64,000 nucleotides of DNA from Arthonia radiata. Taxonomy: Eukaryota; Ascomycota; Arthoniomycetes; Arthoniales; Arthoniaceae. Positions 21,870 through 34,795 of the stretch are shown piece after piece (within the stretch, counting starts at the first letter, position 1; each line of letters starts with the position of its first letter). The notes beneath the pieces are model-generated. The model made no database searches, was not told the DNA's origin, and worked only from the letters and a program-made list of their open reading frames with translations. The DNA is taken from positions 3,302,336 through 3,366,335 of the forward strand of contig PSQN01000016.1 in assembly GCA_002989075.1 (NCBI GenBank), in the 5' to 3' direction. The position numbers and the translations under genes are program-made.

Positions 21870-24022
21870 ATGCTGGCTACAAGGTTACCGCGCGCTCTTC
21901 CGCGAGCTTCAGCCTCCGTCAAGTCATCGCATATCCGACAATCATACCGGCCGCTCAGCTCCTCGATAGTACGAAAAGCAGATGGCGAGCAAAAGGTCAA
22001 GGGCGCCGTCATCGGCATTGATTTGGGTACGACGAACAGCGCCGTGGCACTCATGGAGGTAGGCAATGTTGCTCATTTCATCAACGCTCACTTCGATGCT
22101 AATGCTTCAATAGGGCCAACAACCACGAATATTAGAAAATGCCGAGGGCACGAGAACTACTCCATCAGTCGTTGGCTTCACAAAAGATGGCGAGCGTCTA
22201 GTTGGTGTGTCCGCCAAGCGCCAGGCAGTCGTTAACCCAGAAAACACACTCTTCGCGACGAAGCGCTTAATCGGCCGAAAGGTGGGCCCATAGTCGACGA
22301 TACACTATAGATTTCAATACTAACACCTCCATGTAGTACAGCGACATCGAGGTACAGCGTGACATCAAGGAGGTTCCATACAAGATCGTTCAGCACACCA
22401 ATGGCGACGCATGGGTAGAAGCGCAAGGCCAGAAATACTCGCCTTCACAAGTTGGTGGTATGGTATTGAACAAGATGAAAGAGACTGCCGCTTCTTTCCT
22501 TGGTCGTGACATTAAGAATGCGGTGGTGACGGTACCTGCCTACTTCAACGATGCTCAGCGACAGGCCACGAAAGACGCTGGTCAAATCGCTGGCCTTGAG
22601 GTGTTGCGGGTGGTAAACGAGCCCACCGCGGCCGCGCTTGCGTACGGTCAAGACAAGCAAGATGACCGCGTGATTGCCGTTTACGATCTGGGTGGCGGTA
22701 CTTTCGATATCTCTGTCCTCGAGATCTCCAAAGGTGTCTTCGAAGTCAAGTCGACCAACGGTGACACACATCTTGGTGGCGAGGATTTCGATATTACGCT
22801 CGTCCGCGACATCGTTGCGAAATTCAAGAAAGACAACGGGATTGACCTCTCAAGCGACCGAATGGCCGTACAGCGTATCCGTGAGGCTGCTGAGAAGGCC
22901 AAGATCGAACTCTCCAGCTCCCTTCAGACTGAGATCTCATTGCCCTTCATTACAGCCGATGCCTCCGGCCCGAAGCATATCAACCAGAAGATGTCTCGCG
23001 CGCAGCTCGAGCAGCTTGTAGGGCCTCTTGTCAGCAAATCCGTCGAGCCCGTCCGGAAAGCTCTCAAGGACGCCAACCTTCAAGCAAAGGACATCCAGGA
23101 AGTCATCCTCGTTGGTGGCATGACCCGCATGCCCAAGGTCTCCGAGACCGTCAAATCCATCTTCGGCCGCGACCCCGCCAAGTCCGTGAACCCTGATGAG
23201 GCCGTTGCCATAGGCGCTGCCATACAGGGCGCTGTGCTTGCCGGCGACGTCACTGACGTTCTCCTTCTGGATGTCACTCCTCTCTCTCTTGGTATCGAGA
23301 CCCTCGGCGGTGTCTTCACCCGTCTCATCAACCGCAACACCACCATCCCCACGAAGAAATCTCAGATCTTCTCCACCGCTGCTGACTTCCAGACCGCTGT
23401 CGAGATCAAGGTCTACCAGGGTGAGCGTGAGCTCGTGCGCGACAACAAGATGCTGGGCAACTTCCAGCTGACGGGCATCCCGCCTGCCCACCGCGGCGTG
23501 CCACAAGTCGAAGTTACTTTCGACATCGACGCCGACTCCATCATGCACGTCTCTGCCAAGGACAAGGCCACGAACAAGGACCAAGCCATCACCATTGCAT
23601 CTGGCTCTGGTCTCTCGGACCAAGAAATCCAGGGCATGGTCGACGACGCCGAGAAGTACGCCGACACGGACAAGGAGCGCAAGGGCGCCATCGAGGCTGC
23701 CAACCGTGCCGACTCCGTGGCGAATGACACGGAGAAGGCATTGAAGGAGTTCGAGGAGAAGCTCGATAAGACGGAGGCGCAGAGCATCAAGGACAAGATC
23801 GCGAGTCTGCGGGAGGTAGTGGCGAAGAGCCAGAGTGGCGAGGGGGACATCACCGCTACGGAACTCAAGGAGAAGACAGATGAGCTGCAGACAGCGAGCT
23901 TGACGCTATTTGATAAGATGCACAAGGCACGAGGCGAGGAGAGCCAGCAGCAGCAGGGTGGCGAGCAAGGCCAGGAAGGAAAGCAGGGCGAGCAGGGCGG
24001 CGAGGGCGACAAGAAGCCATGA
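21870..24022 (+). CDS. SSC1: Mitochondrial Hsp70 (matrix import motor and folding chaperone)
   Basis: ATP-driven matrix chaperone that pulls precursors through TIM23 and folds them. Exons 21870-22058, 22114-22281 and 22337-24022, phases 0; 680 residues. Residues 1-40 form an Arg/Ser-rich presequence ([20 protein letters not shown]). Hsp70 signatures are intact: [16 protein letters not shown] at about 48 (interrupted after Glu by intron 1), [13 protein letters not shown], and [10 protein letters not shown]. The substrate-binding domain contains [20 protein letters not shown], and the lid ends in a Gly/Gln/Glu-rich tail ([18 protein letters not shown]). [11 protein letters not shown] with the presequence points to the DnaK-like mitochondrial clade, not cytosolic SSA. 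The donor of intron 1 (GTAGGC) is slightly unusual. Confidence 0.96.
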
Positions 24023-24389
24023 AACGTCTAGTATGTTGACCTTCCACGATGGCTTGGGCACGATGCAACGGCTGCATCCAAAAGCTCCCCTTATCTACAC
24101 TTTACCACACCCTTGTACTCATACCCCTCTTCCTTGGATTTGTACATTCAGCTTGTCTGTATGCGAGCAGATACGGCGCTGTCTTTCTAGATCTGGGTTT
24201 CGCTTCATACGTTGACTTTTGGGTGGGAAAAGAGGAGTCAGGCGAGCCGGTGGGGAATAGGCTGAACATCTGCCAGACCCGCTGTACGCATCATAGTAAT
24301 ATACCTCTTCTCCGCTCAGAGCAAATGTCTATCCGCCTTCATTGTCTTCTCCTGTCTATATACGACGACCATGAGGATGTGTATCGCAT
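24023..24389. other. Convergent 3' intergenic region
   Basis: Between the ends of SSC1 (+) and the proline-rich gene (-). Nothing seen. Confidence 0.4.
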
Positions 24390-26597
24390 TTAGCGCCCCC
24401 AATGCACATCTTTGAAATGCACATCTGGCTGCTCAAGTATGTTCAACAGTGTCCGCCGTTTTGACCTTCTACGCCATTCGATCTTGGCGACTTCGTTCTT
24501 GACGCTCCACCAAGGCGATTCGCCTCGCAAGCTCCAGCTCTCCACGCCGTCAATGCGAGGAAGTTCTTTCGCGCCTGACTCACCAGGCGTCTGAACCGCG
24601 CTGCGTTGCCCGTGAAACACGCAATAGCCAGTGTGCCCAAACATCGGACAGGATGAGTCGCTACGTCCGTGTGAAGGCATACCAAGCATGAGCCTTTCGC
24701 CACTCTGAATATACTTTGAATCAGGTGCTTCGTGGTCGTGGCTAGCTCTGCGGGTGACAGAATGGCGAGGCGACACGTATTCAGCACCATCGACATCGCT
24801 CGCTCCGTCCGAGTCACGACTACGCGCCGTTCTCAAGCTGCTGGCGAAGTCTTGAGTAGATATTCGCCCGAGCCCGATCTCTCTGTCGCTGCTGCCATCA
24901 GATGCCGAGCTACGTTGAAGGCCTCCATGTATGGGGCAGTAATCGCCCTGACCGCCGCGGTGCTTGGGATGCAGTGGACACAGCAAGCTGTTCTGGTAGT
25001 GATCCGGCACATGCGGGATGTGTTCTTGCTTTGACTTCACGACTTGCCCTTCGGGCGTGGAGAAGTAGTCATAGATCGGCCTCCGGAAAACGTACTCTTC
25101 TGCCGGCGGCGTTGGCGGAGGGATGAACGCGTCAGGCGGCAGACCTTGCTTGGCCGCCCGAGCGTGATGATCGTAGCTCGGTGATATGCGATGTGGATCA
25201 ACGACTACGGTACTTGAAGCATCGCTGGGAGTTTTGCTGAGGGCCAGCGCGGTATCCGTAGAAGGAACAGGTGCATCATTGACGCCCACGTGCTGTCTCA
25301 ACGGACTCTGCCGGCTCGGCGATGATTTGCGTAGTTCAGCTTGTCGCCCTTTGAGATGCAGATTGTGTGCTGCCGGTCGCAGCGGGTCTTTTGGAGGCGT
25401 TGGAGGGGGGGCTGAAGCAATTGGATAAGCATCCGCGGGCATTGGCGTGGGTGGACGCAGCCCTGATGTTGTTGCAGTGACAGGCGGTGTGGGAATTTTT
25501 GCAACTTCATAGTCAGATATCGCTCGCCGTGTTGAAGAGATGATGTTCATAGCGGCAGCAGGTTGGTTTGGGCCGCTCAATGGACTACCCGGTGTTTGTG
25601 GCAACAGCACCGTGGCATTAGTGTTGCTTGCTCCCGGCAGCTTGATATGTGAGGGAGCAGGACCTGGACGACTTGAGTACTGGGACTCGTAAGTGCCAAC
25701 AGTCCTCATGCTAGCCTCAGCACCAGGATTCTCGTACATATTAGGAGGCACGCCGGAGCTTCGAGCATGCTTAGGTATGTTGAACTCTTCGTTTGGCCTC
25801 TCAAGTGGAGTTTGGGCTAGAGATCTTGAGATTGTAGTTCCAGGAGACAGCCCGCTGCTCGGTGTTGATGGGCTTGAAGAAGTCTTTTCCATCGGTGTTG
25901 GAGTTCCAGGCTGTGAAGGACTTGTGTTGTCCAGGAAAGACTTCAAAGACTTCATGTTCGCCATCGAAGGCCGGAGCGAACGTCGAGAATGAGCAGGGTC
26001 GTGTCCAGCCTTGACGGTGGCGTGATATTGACGAAGCGCTGAAGGGTCTGCGCTTATGCTGCTTTGCCTCTTCGTTTGCATGTCTTTGATTTGTTTGACA
26101 TCTTCGATGAAAGTCTGTGTACCCTTATCAACATAGTTTGAAGGACGAGTATTGGTCCTCATCGGCGACCTTGGAGGCTTGCGCCGGAAAGTCATAGCTT
26201 TTGCGAAGCTTCGCATAGTTGTCACGAAGACGCCCTGAGAGGTCTTTCGATCTTCTCTTGGATCTCGTTGTCCAGCCGGTCTATCATGGTCGTGCGTTAG
26301 ATCTTGCTGATCTGGCACCAAGCCGTACGCTTCAGGTGGGAGCGGCGGGAGCGGTTTGTTCAGATACTCAGGTGAGATCCTTGGAGGGCTCCAAGCGGTA
26401 GAGTCTGAAGCACTTGCATAACGCCGGTAATCTGCGTCAAGAGCATTGATCTGCGTGCCTTCGGGGGCAGCGAGGCCAGTCGGGCTCTTCAAATTCCGCC
26501 TCTGAGCCAATGAGAGATCTGCTGAGTTTCTCACCTGTGACGGCGATGGTGGCTTTGTAGGGATGTGAAGCGTTGGCAGTTCCTCCCGCGTAGGCAT
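24390..26597 (-). CDS. Disordered proline/serine-rich protein
   Basis: Unrecognised fungal protein of 735 residues in one exon. Nearly the whole chain is low-complexity Ser/Pro/Thr. Proline clusters such as LNKPLPPLPPEAYG and APPPTPPKDPLRP resemble SH3 or WW ligands. A more ordered segment near 125-175 (RSFAKAMTFRRKPPRSP, then DKGTQTFIEDVKQI) is basic then acidic. Two Cys/His-rich patches near the C-terminus, LLCPLHPKHRGGQGDYCPIH and CPMFGHTGYCVFHG, have paired C-x-x-H and C-x-x-H spacing and could bind metal; this is the only hint of a folded module. The C-terminus VDWGR-like end (DVHFKDVHWGR) is compact. Likely a signalling or cortical adaptor, but no function is claimed. Confidence 0.8.
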   Translation of the reverse strand: MPTREELPTLHIPTKPPSPSQVRNSADLSLAQRRNLKSPTGLAAPEGTQINALDADYRRYASASDSTAWSPPRISPEYLNKPLPPLPPEAYGLVPDQQDLTHDHDRPAGQRDPREDRKTSQGVFVTTMRSFAKAMTFRRKPPRSPMRTNTRPSNYVDKGTQTFIEDVKQIKDMQTKRQSSISADPSALRQYHATVKAGHDPAHSRRSLRPSMANMKSLKSFLDNTSPSQPGTPTPMEKTSSSPSTPSSGLSPGTTISRSLAQTPLERPNEEFNIPKHARSSGVPPNMYENPGAEASMRTVGTYESQYSSRPGPAPSHIKLPGASNTNATVLLPQTPGSPLSGPNQPAAAMNIISSTRRAISDYEVAKIPTPPVTATTSGLRPPTPMPADAYPIASAPPPTPPKDPLRPAAHNLHLKGRQAELRKSSPSRQSPLRQHVGVNDAPVPSTDTALALSKTPSDASSTVVVDPHRISPSYDHHARAAKQGLPPDAFIPPPTPPAEEYVFRRPIYDYFSTPEGQVVKSKQEHIPHVPDHYQNSLLCPLHPKHRGGQGDYCPIHGGLQRSSASDGSSDREIGLGRISTQDFASSLRTARSRDSDGASDVDGAEYVSPRHSVTRRASHDHEAPDSKYIQSGERLMLGMPSHGRSDSSCPMFGHTGYCVFHGQRSAVQTPGESGAKELPRIDGVESWSLRGESPWWSVKNEVAKIEWRRRSKRRTLLNILEQPDVHFKDVHWGR

Positions 26598-27078
26598 TCA
26601 AGAACTGTGTACGTTGATGGCAGCTTCGCCACAAAGCGAAGACGCGTTGTAAGGCCGGTGCCAGCACAAAGGTGCTCATAGGGAATGTTTGCTTTGCATA
26701 GGGATATAGTGGGTGCTTGAATGAATGAAAGAAGGTTTGGAGATTCTGCAAAATGCGAAACCGATCCAGGAGCATATTGGAGAAATTATTGGCCTACGCA
26801 TCGAAGGAAGGAACTGCCCAGCTCAGGATGTCACTTCGCGTAACCGTGAGTGCCGTCAGACCGTGCGGATCTGGAACGTTGTCAGACTAAATAAGTCGCT
26901 CGTCGCGATATACATTTTTTAGGCCGGTACGAGACATCTTATTGAAAAATTCACAGCTTTTATACCGAAGGATTGATGGCCTTTGGACAAACGAACAGGA
27001 GGCTGGCAAATATCGACAACTGTAGCGTACAGACTGTAGATCAATGTCTCATGCCGACAGTGCTGACTTACATTGCAT
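26598..27078. other. Gene-free stretch
   Basis: Promoter of the proline-rich gene and 3' region of the dehydrogenase gene. Nothing seen. Confidence 0.4.
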
Positions 27079-28210
27079 CTATTTCTCAAACTTCAGGCCA
27101 CTCTCTTTCCTGATGGCGCCGTAAATTCCTGGGATGTCGCCCTTGGATCCCATATGGTCTTGGACATCCTTCAGATGTTTATCAGCGACCTCTACAGCAC
27201 GCATGCGCGCACCGTGAGCATTCGCAATATCTAGTGCATGTTTGGCGTCTTTCCTTGCCAGATCCACACCGAACAATGGCTAAGCCTGTCAGTTTGATAC
27301 GAAACTTCAGAGAAAGCGAGCATGCTTACTTCGTCGCGTTTGTAATAGTCTCCTTGCATCATACTGTCCAACGCGTCAGTTGCAGCTCGTATCATGCAGC
27401 TCAAAAGACTCACCGAGTTGAATACGCCACGTATGGGCCTGGGAAGAGAGCGGAGATGAACTGGTGTAAATTGTCGTTCCCGAGACCCTAATCAATCGTT
27501 CAAAATGAGGACTCGTCAGAGCCATGTAGCGATAATGATACTTACTGATTTTTCGGCTAACGTGTGACCTTCGCCGAGGGCCTCATTCATTTGCAAGATG
27601 AACGTGTTGCCAACGATTTTCATCAAGCTCGCCTTTCCAGGCTCCTGATCGCTGAAGTCAAGGTCTTGGCGTCCAATGACACCAGTCGTATACGGCTTCA
27701 CTCTGTCCACGGCAGCTTTCGGTCCTGCGAGGACAGTGATGACTGAGCCAGCCTCTGCCATTGCTGGGGCGCCGAAAACAGGCGATGCAACAAACTCGGC
27801 CCCATGAGAAGTCAGCCTTTTAGAGATAGCGTTTGTAGTATTCGGGTGAATAGTGGAGCAGTCAACAAAGAGCTTGCCAGAGACGTCGTTCTTCACGAAC
27901 GAAGCAACGGCGTCCTCTACAGACTTATCGTCACCAAGGCAAAAGAAGATTACGTCCGAAGCTTTAACGGCATCGTCCATGCTCGCCACGACTTTGGTCT
28001 TTCCCGACTCGCGTGCAGCTGCGAAGTCCTCAGCGCGTTTGGTAGTGCGGTTGAATACTATGAGCGGCTGTGCCAGGTCACCCTTTTCCGCCAGGTTTTT
28101 CGCCATTCCCTGGATCACGGTGAGCGAGAATATGACCTTGGTGCATGACAAGAAGAGTTACTCACGCGTCCCATATTTCCGAGACCTATCCATGCTACTT
28201 GAGGAGACAT
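27079..28210 (-). CDS. NAD(P)-dependent beta-hydroxyacid dehydrogenase (3-hydroxyisobutyrate/6PGDH family)
   Basis: Oxidoreductase of the beta-hydroxyacid dehydrogenase superfamily; substrate cannot be told from sequence. Exons: 28210-28166, 28109-27546, 27487-27414, 27363-27330 and 27279-27079; all phases join to 305 residues, the usual size. The Rossmann motif is VAWIGLGNMGRGMAKNL, split by the first intron right after GLGNMGR. The substrate-binding region has FVDCSTIHPNTT. The catalytic lysine sits in GKASLMKIVGN at about residue 175. The C-terminal helical domain contains NDNLHQFISALFPG and ends with a conserved-looking GIYGAIRKESG. No mitochondrial presequence is visible, so it is probably cytosolic, which argues against a classical valine-catabolic HIBADH and for the GLYR/NP60-like group. 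Confidence 0.92.
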
Positions 28211-28711
28211 TATTCTGATCTGGTCCCTGCTTGATCCTTATTCTTGTCTCACTCGTGTTCTGCAGTGCCGGATACTTCTGCACGCGCTTTGAAAGAGCTA
28301 CTCAAGAGCTATGAAAAAGATTGTTGGAGTATAACCTTCTGCCTCAGAGCTAATGTGAGCTAAACACCGTCAAAACGCAGGCTGATGACGTTCGTGGTAG
28401 GGAAGAACGGCTAAATCTCGGGAGTTGATGCCGGAAGGCTCCCTGCACCCCTGAGATAGGTCGTTGACATTGGCGATATTTATCGATTTCCTATTGACCT
28501 CGCTTCAAGTAAATTCCCTGTCCTTCACAGCGTGCATAGGGTGTGTTGACTAACCTTGATGCATACCTATCGCCAGCTCAGTATGAGCTTATGAGCCTGT
28601 GCAGCTGGTTTCAGGGACGAGCCTCGGGCAGCATGTCGACTTTGGCCATGCTGCAGAGAGATCTTGCTCCGCTCCAGGTCGCTTTCTAAGACCCCCTTCG
28701 TGACGCAGAGG
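28211..28711. other. Divergent promoter of the dehydrogenase and ARG2
   Basis: 501 bp between divergent start codons. It contains an upstream ORF listed separately. No other feature seen. Confidence 0.45.
28633..28689 (+). promoter_or_regulatory. Candidate upstream ORF in the ARG2 leader
   Basis: ATG to TAA encodes 18 residues (MSTLAMLQRDLAPLQVAF) and ends 22 bp before the ARG2 start chosen here. It could lower translation of the main frame. It is unrelated in sequence to the arginine attenuator peptide known from the carbamoyl-phosphate synthase small-subunit gene. Whether it lies in the transcript is unknown. Confidence 0.35.
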
Positions 28712-30705
28712 ATGTCCTCGTCGCATGCGCGAAGCTTTCATCGAAGTCAGAAGCTATGCTATTCCGCCGTACACGCATTTGGGAGAACGCCCCCTGTAAG
28801 CACAGGCTTGAAGCAATCGAAGCGTCGGTACGCTCCGAAGCGGGAAACGGCCCCGAGAGAGCGGGAACGGAAAGTAGACGGAGAACGTGTAAGCGGGGGG
28901 AGCACAGTATAGACGGTTCATGATTGACGCTGCGTAGGATATATTTCTCTCTGTCCTGAGTGCTTCGACTACGAAGCGTGATGCAAAAGCTTACATCTCG
29001 CGGTTCTCCCCCAAAGCTTCAGGCAAGTACTTGAATTATTCTAGCTGGAAGTCATCCTGACGCATCTTCAGACGCCAATGGATCCGCGTCTTCCCCTCCT
29101 CGTCATGTCGCACTCGTCAAATTGCGAGCTCTTGAGACAGTGGACGACTTTGTGATTGACGGGTTAGGGCGTACATTCTCGCAATTGAGCAGGCTTGGAC
29201 TGAGTTGCGTTGTCATAGTCGAGGCGCAGCATGATCCTTCGCTCAATCTTAGAACAGGAACTGCTCAGAGACTCACCGCTTCCCGGCAAGCTGATCGCCT
29301 GGTATCGGCTCTGGAAAAGGCCAAATCAGTTGAAGCACGTCGGCTGGATGACCTTCTAGGAATCTCGGCATCCTCTAAAGCGCCATCGCCGACTGTACGA
29401 GTGCGAGGTCAAGTAGAAGTGCAGTACTCAGAGCTGTTATCCAGGACGCTAAGCCGAGGGCTCATCCCAATCATTTCACCACTGGCATTTACAGAAGAAA
29501 CTCAACGTCTTACTGATGTCAAAGCTGACGATGCAATTTTGGCGATTGTGAGAGAGCTCGCTGGAGTCAGAAAACCCGTTCCACTCGCATATGAAGATGC
29601 TCAACTTCCAAGTTCACGTGCAGAGTCTACTTCGACTCTGGCCACGGACTATCATGTCGACCGTTTAGTCATTATAGACCCCGTTGGTGCTCTTCCATCC
29701 GCTAACAGGCTCGACAATACCCACATTTTTTTGAACATGGAGCAAGAGTACGAAGACACCCGAGCAGAACTCCTCCAGGCCTCTCAGACAAGTCAGTCCA
29801 GCGAACAAACAAAGCAGCACGTCGCCAATCTGGATCTTCTTCGCAATGCGCTTGTTTTGCTTCCACCATCCTCCTCCGCTCTGCTGACAACACCGCGGCA
29901 AGCAGCGACGATGATCAGACCAGAGTCCGAGACCGATGCGCTTGGTGTGCAAACACGACGACCGAAGAACCCTCTGATCTTCAACCTCCTGACGGACAAG
30001 CCTCTCATCTCGTCGTCGCTTCCAGCAGGACGAATGAGCAGTGGTGGAGATTCAAGCTCTCCTATTCCTTCGATCTCTCCTCAGGCCACCTTTGCGAAGC
30101 GAGGCATGCCCTTGACCATCATACCCAACGCCAAAAAGCACGCCTGGCAGCGACCGAAGGCAGAAGATTACCATATGAATCTTCAGGATCCGCGCATCGA
30201 CTTTCCGCGTTTGTTGACGCTGATTGAGGATTCATTCAATCGGCCATTGGATGTGGCGCACTACCTCGAGCGGATTCGTGGTAAGATTGCAGGCGTCATT
30301 GTGGCAGGAGAGTATGAGGGAGGAGCGATTTTAACTTGGGAGTTGCCACCAGGAGTAGCAGATGATGGCAGTGAGAGCAGTCGTCAGCGGATGGTGCCGT
30401 ACTTGGACAAGTTCGCCGTTCTCAAGCGCAGTCAGGGGGCTGGCGGGGTTGCCGATATCGTGTTCTCAGCCATGGTCCGAACGTGCTTTCCAGATGGGGT
30501 CTGTTGGAGAAGCCGACGAGACAATCCGGTCAACAAGTGGTACTTTGAGAGGGCTGTTGGGACTTGGAAAATTCCAGAGTCGAGTTGGACCATGTTCTGG
30601 ACAGACAAGCAGCTTGAGCAGGATAGCCAACAATGGCGCGACTACGAGGCTGTCTGTAGGACAGTTGCTCCAAGCTGGGCTGACAACAAACACAAGGCCG
30701 ACTGA
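28712..30705 (+). CDS. ARG2: Mitochondrial amino-acid N-acetyltransferase (acetylglutamate synthase)
   Basis: First committed enzyme of ornithine/arginine synthesis: acetyl-CoA + glutamate to N-acetylglutamate in the matrix. Exons 28712-28888, 28938-29022 and 29072-30705; 631 residues. The N-terminus MSSSHARSFHRSQKLCYS is Arg/His/Ser-rich, a fitting presequence. Exon 2 encodes DIFLSVLSASTTKRDAKAYI, a conserved fungal ARG2 block, followed by HVALVKLRALETVDDFVIDG (kinase-like domain). The C-terminal GNAT domain has YLERIRGKIAGVIVAGEYEG and FAVLKRSQGAGGVADIVFSA, the acetyl-CoA site. Intron 2 (49 nt) starts with GC (CAG|GCAAGT) and ends CTGAC...CAG, a standard GC-AG intron. The presequence exon is less certain than the rest. 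Confidence 0.93.
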
Positions 30706-31027
30706 TCAATCATGCCATCCATTGCGGAGTCTATTGGCTGTTTTGTTGGGCAGGTCCAAGTCATTGAGCCGGCATGCAGATGAAGAGGATGGGATCCAAC
30801 AAAAGCAGACTAGCGTCAGGGCACCTTCAAAGCGCGGAGTAAGTCCGCAACAGCCGGATAGCCCCACCCAAAATAACACAAACGTCAGCGTGGGGCATCT
30901 CACTCAACGCCAGACCAAATTTCCGACCGCAAGTCCTCAAAGCTTCATCTCCAGCGGTCAGTCCATCTACACCATCTATCATATCTTTCACGCCTAGTAG
31001 CTACTCATTTGCGCGGGAATCTCCATC
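30706..31027. other. Intergenic region, ARG2 3' end and PGI1 promoter
   Basis: 322 bp; contains CT-rich text just before the PGI1 start. Nothing else seen. Confidence 0.4.
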
Positions 31028-32743
<1,716 letters not shown>

Positions 32744-32970
32744 ATATCCGCGCGCGTTCGCCGGCCGAATATGTGATGGCGTACATGCGAAGCACCGTAT
32801 ATTGGATGTAGCGACACGAGAACCTTCTCAGTGGGAGGGCAATACCTCTTATGCGACGACCAGATCCGACAATGTACGTATCAGTTCAGGCATGTGACAT
32901 AAAACCGGACAATTCATGTTCATGACTCGCACGCGTATTGCTCAAATCCGAATCTCATTTGCTACTCCAA

Positions 32971-34766
32971 ATGTTTTCAAATCTCTCTCACGACCGGCGC
33001 GATGTGTTTGCGATGACACAAAACCTCTCGCGGACCGAATCGAGGTCTTTGTTCTCGCTATCCCTCGCCTCAGTCGTCGTCTTGGCTCAGACCTTTGCGG
33101 GCGATGGAGCTCCGGTCGTCGCGTCGCTGGCCTTCAGCGCACTCGCGTTTGCAACCACGTACGCGTTGATCCGATGGCTTGGCCCAACCTTCATTGGTGC
33201 GGGTCTGAAGGGAAGAGACATGAGCAAGAAGGCCCGACCTGAGATGTATGTGTCCATCGACCACAGCTCTCGCAACTCGCGATCAGATGGAGCCACCCTC
33301 TCTTCTATGCTTTCTAACATACCCTCCGTAGACCCGAGACAATGGGCGCAATATGCGCCGTAGTCTACCTCCTCATTATCATTGTTTTCATACCGTTTCC
33401 TTTCTACAAAGACATTGTCGCTGCAACTTCTGGCGGAGGGAATCGGGACGTGACTCTGGAGATCGAGCATGTCGACACTGGACGCTACCTCAAGCGCTTT
33501 CCACACTCAAAAGTACGCCCGCATAGACCGAAGTTCTACATGCTGGGGAGTTTCAGTCGCTGACACTGTGGCTCAGCTTGCTTCGTACCTCTCAGCTATC
33601 CTCTCTTTGCAGTCGATCACACTACTTGGGATCGGAGATGATCTATTCGATATACGCTGGAGACACAAGATCCTCATTCCGGCATTTGCATCAATACCCA
33701 TCCTGGTCGTATATTTCGTAGACTTTGGCGTCACTAAGGTGGTCATTCCGACCGCCCTACAGCCATACCTGGGAGAGCTGTTTGATCTTGGTACGCGCGC
33801 GTTCGGCCTTCATCGAGCCGCAAGAGGCAGTAACTGATCATGACTGAAGGGTGGCTTTACTACGCTTACATGGCCGGCATCTCCATTTTCTGTCCCAACA
33901 GCATCAACATCCTCGCCGGCATCAACGGCATCGAAGTTGCCCAATCCATCGTCATCGCGCTCCTCATCCTCACTAACGACGCGCTCTACCTCCTCCCACC
34001 CAATGCACTCACCAACTTCCTTCCCACGCCGTTTCGCACGTCTACTTTATCCACACCAACGCCATCCACCACTCACAATCCCTCCACCGACCCTCATCTT
34101 TTCAGCACGTTCCTCCTCCTACCATTCCTTGGCGTCTCTTTCGCCCTCTTCGCACACAACAAGTACCCTGCGCGTGTCTTCGTGGGGGACACATACTGTT
34201 ACTTCGCGGGCATGACGTTTGCCGTCATCGCAATACTCGCACACTTCAGCAAGACGCTGCTGCTCCTGCTAATTCCGCAGATCTGTAATTTTCTCTACTC
34301 AGCGCCGCAGCTGTTCGGGTTGGTGCCATGCCCGAGGCATAGACTTCCCCATTTTAACGCACGAACTGGACTTCTTGAGCCGAGCTGGGCGGACTTTAGT
34401 CCGCCGTTGGAGATCAAGAAGGAACACAATGGTACTACGAATGGCAGCGCGGCTGTCGCGTCAACACCCGGAGGGCTCCCGCAGCACAGACCTGTGGTGC
34501 TGAAGCGACCATTGCACTCAATCGTTCGGTCGGTGTTAAGGCTGCTTGCGCATTTGCGGCTTTTGGAGATTGAAGAAGATGAAAACGGCAAGATTCTGCG
34601 CACCACGAACATGACGCTGTTGAATCTATGGCTTGTGTGGTTCGGTCCGATGCGTGAAGATCGGCTGTGCTGGAATCTAGTAGCCGTTCAGACCGCGATT
34701 GGGTTGACGGGGCTGATAGTAAGGCACAAGATGGCAAGCTGGGTGTTTGGGAGAGACAATTGGTAG
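32971..34766 (+). CDS. ALG7: UDP-GlcNAc:dolichyl-phosphate GlcNAc-1-phosphotransferase
   Basis: ER membrane enzyme of the first step of N-glycan precursor assembly; target of tunicamycin. Exons 32971-33245, 33332-33512, 33577-33790 and 33850-34766; 528 residues from the first in-frame ATG (a second ATG 14 codons later is possible). About ten hydrophobic segments are visible. Conserved blocks: KKARPEIPETMGAICAVVYL across intron 1, LLGIGDDLFDIRWRHKI (metal-binding Asp cluster), NSINILAGINGIEVAQS, and VFVGDTYCYFAGM (catalytic loop), ending in LCWNLVAVQTAIGL. A low-complexity Thr/Pro/Ser insertion follows TNFLPTPFRTS. Ends 29 bp from the tail of the convergent thioesterase gene. Confidence 0.96.
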
Positions 34767-34795
34767 TGAATGCAGCTCAGGTCGAGCAAGTCGAC

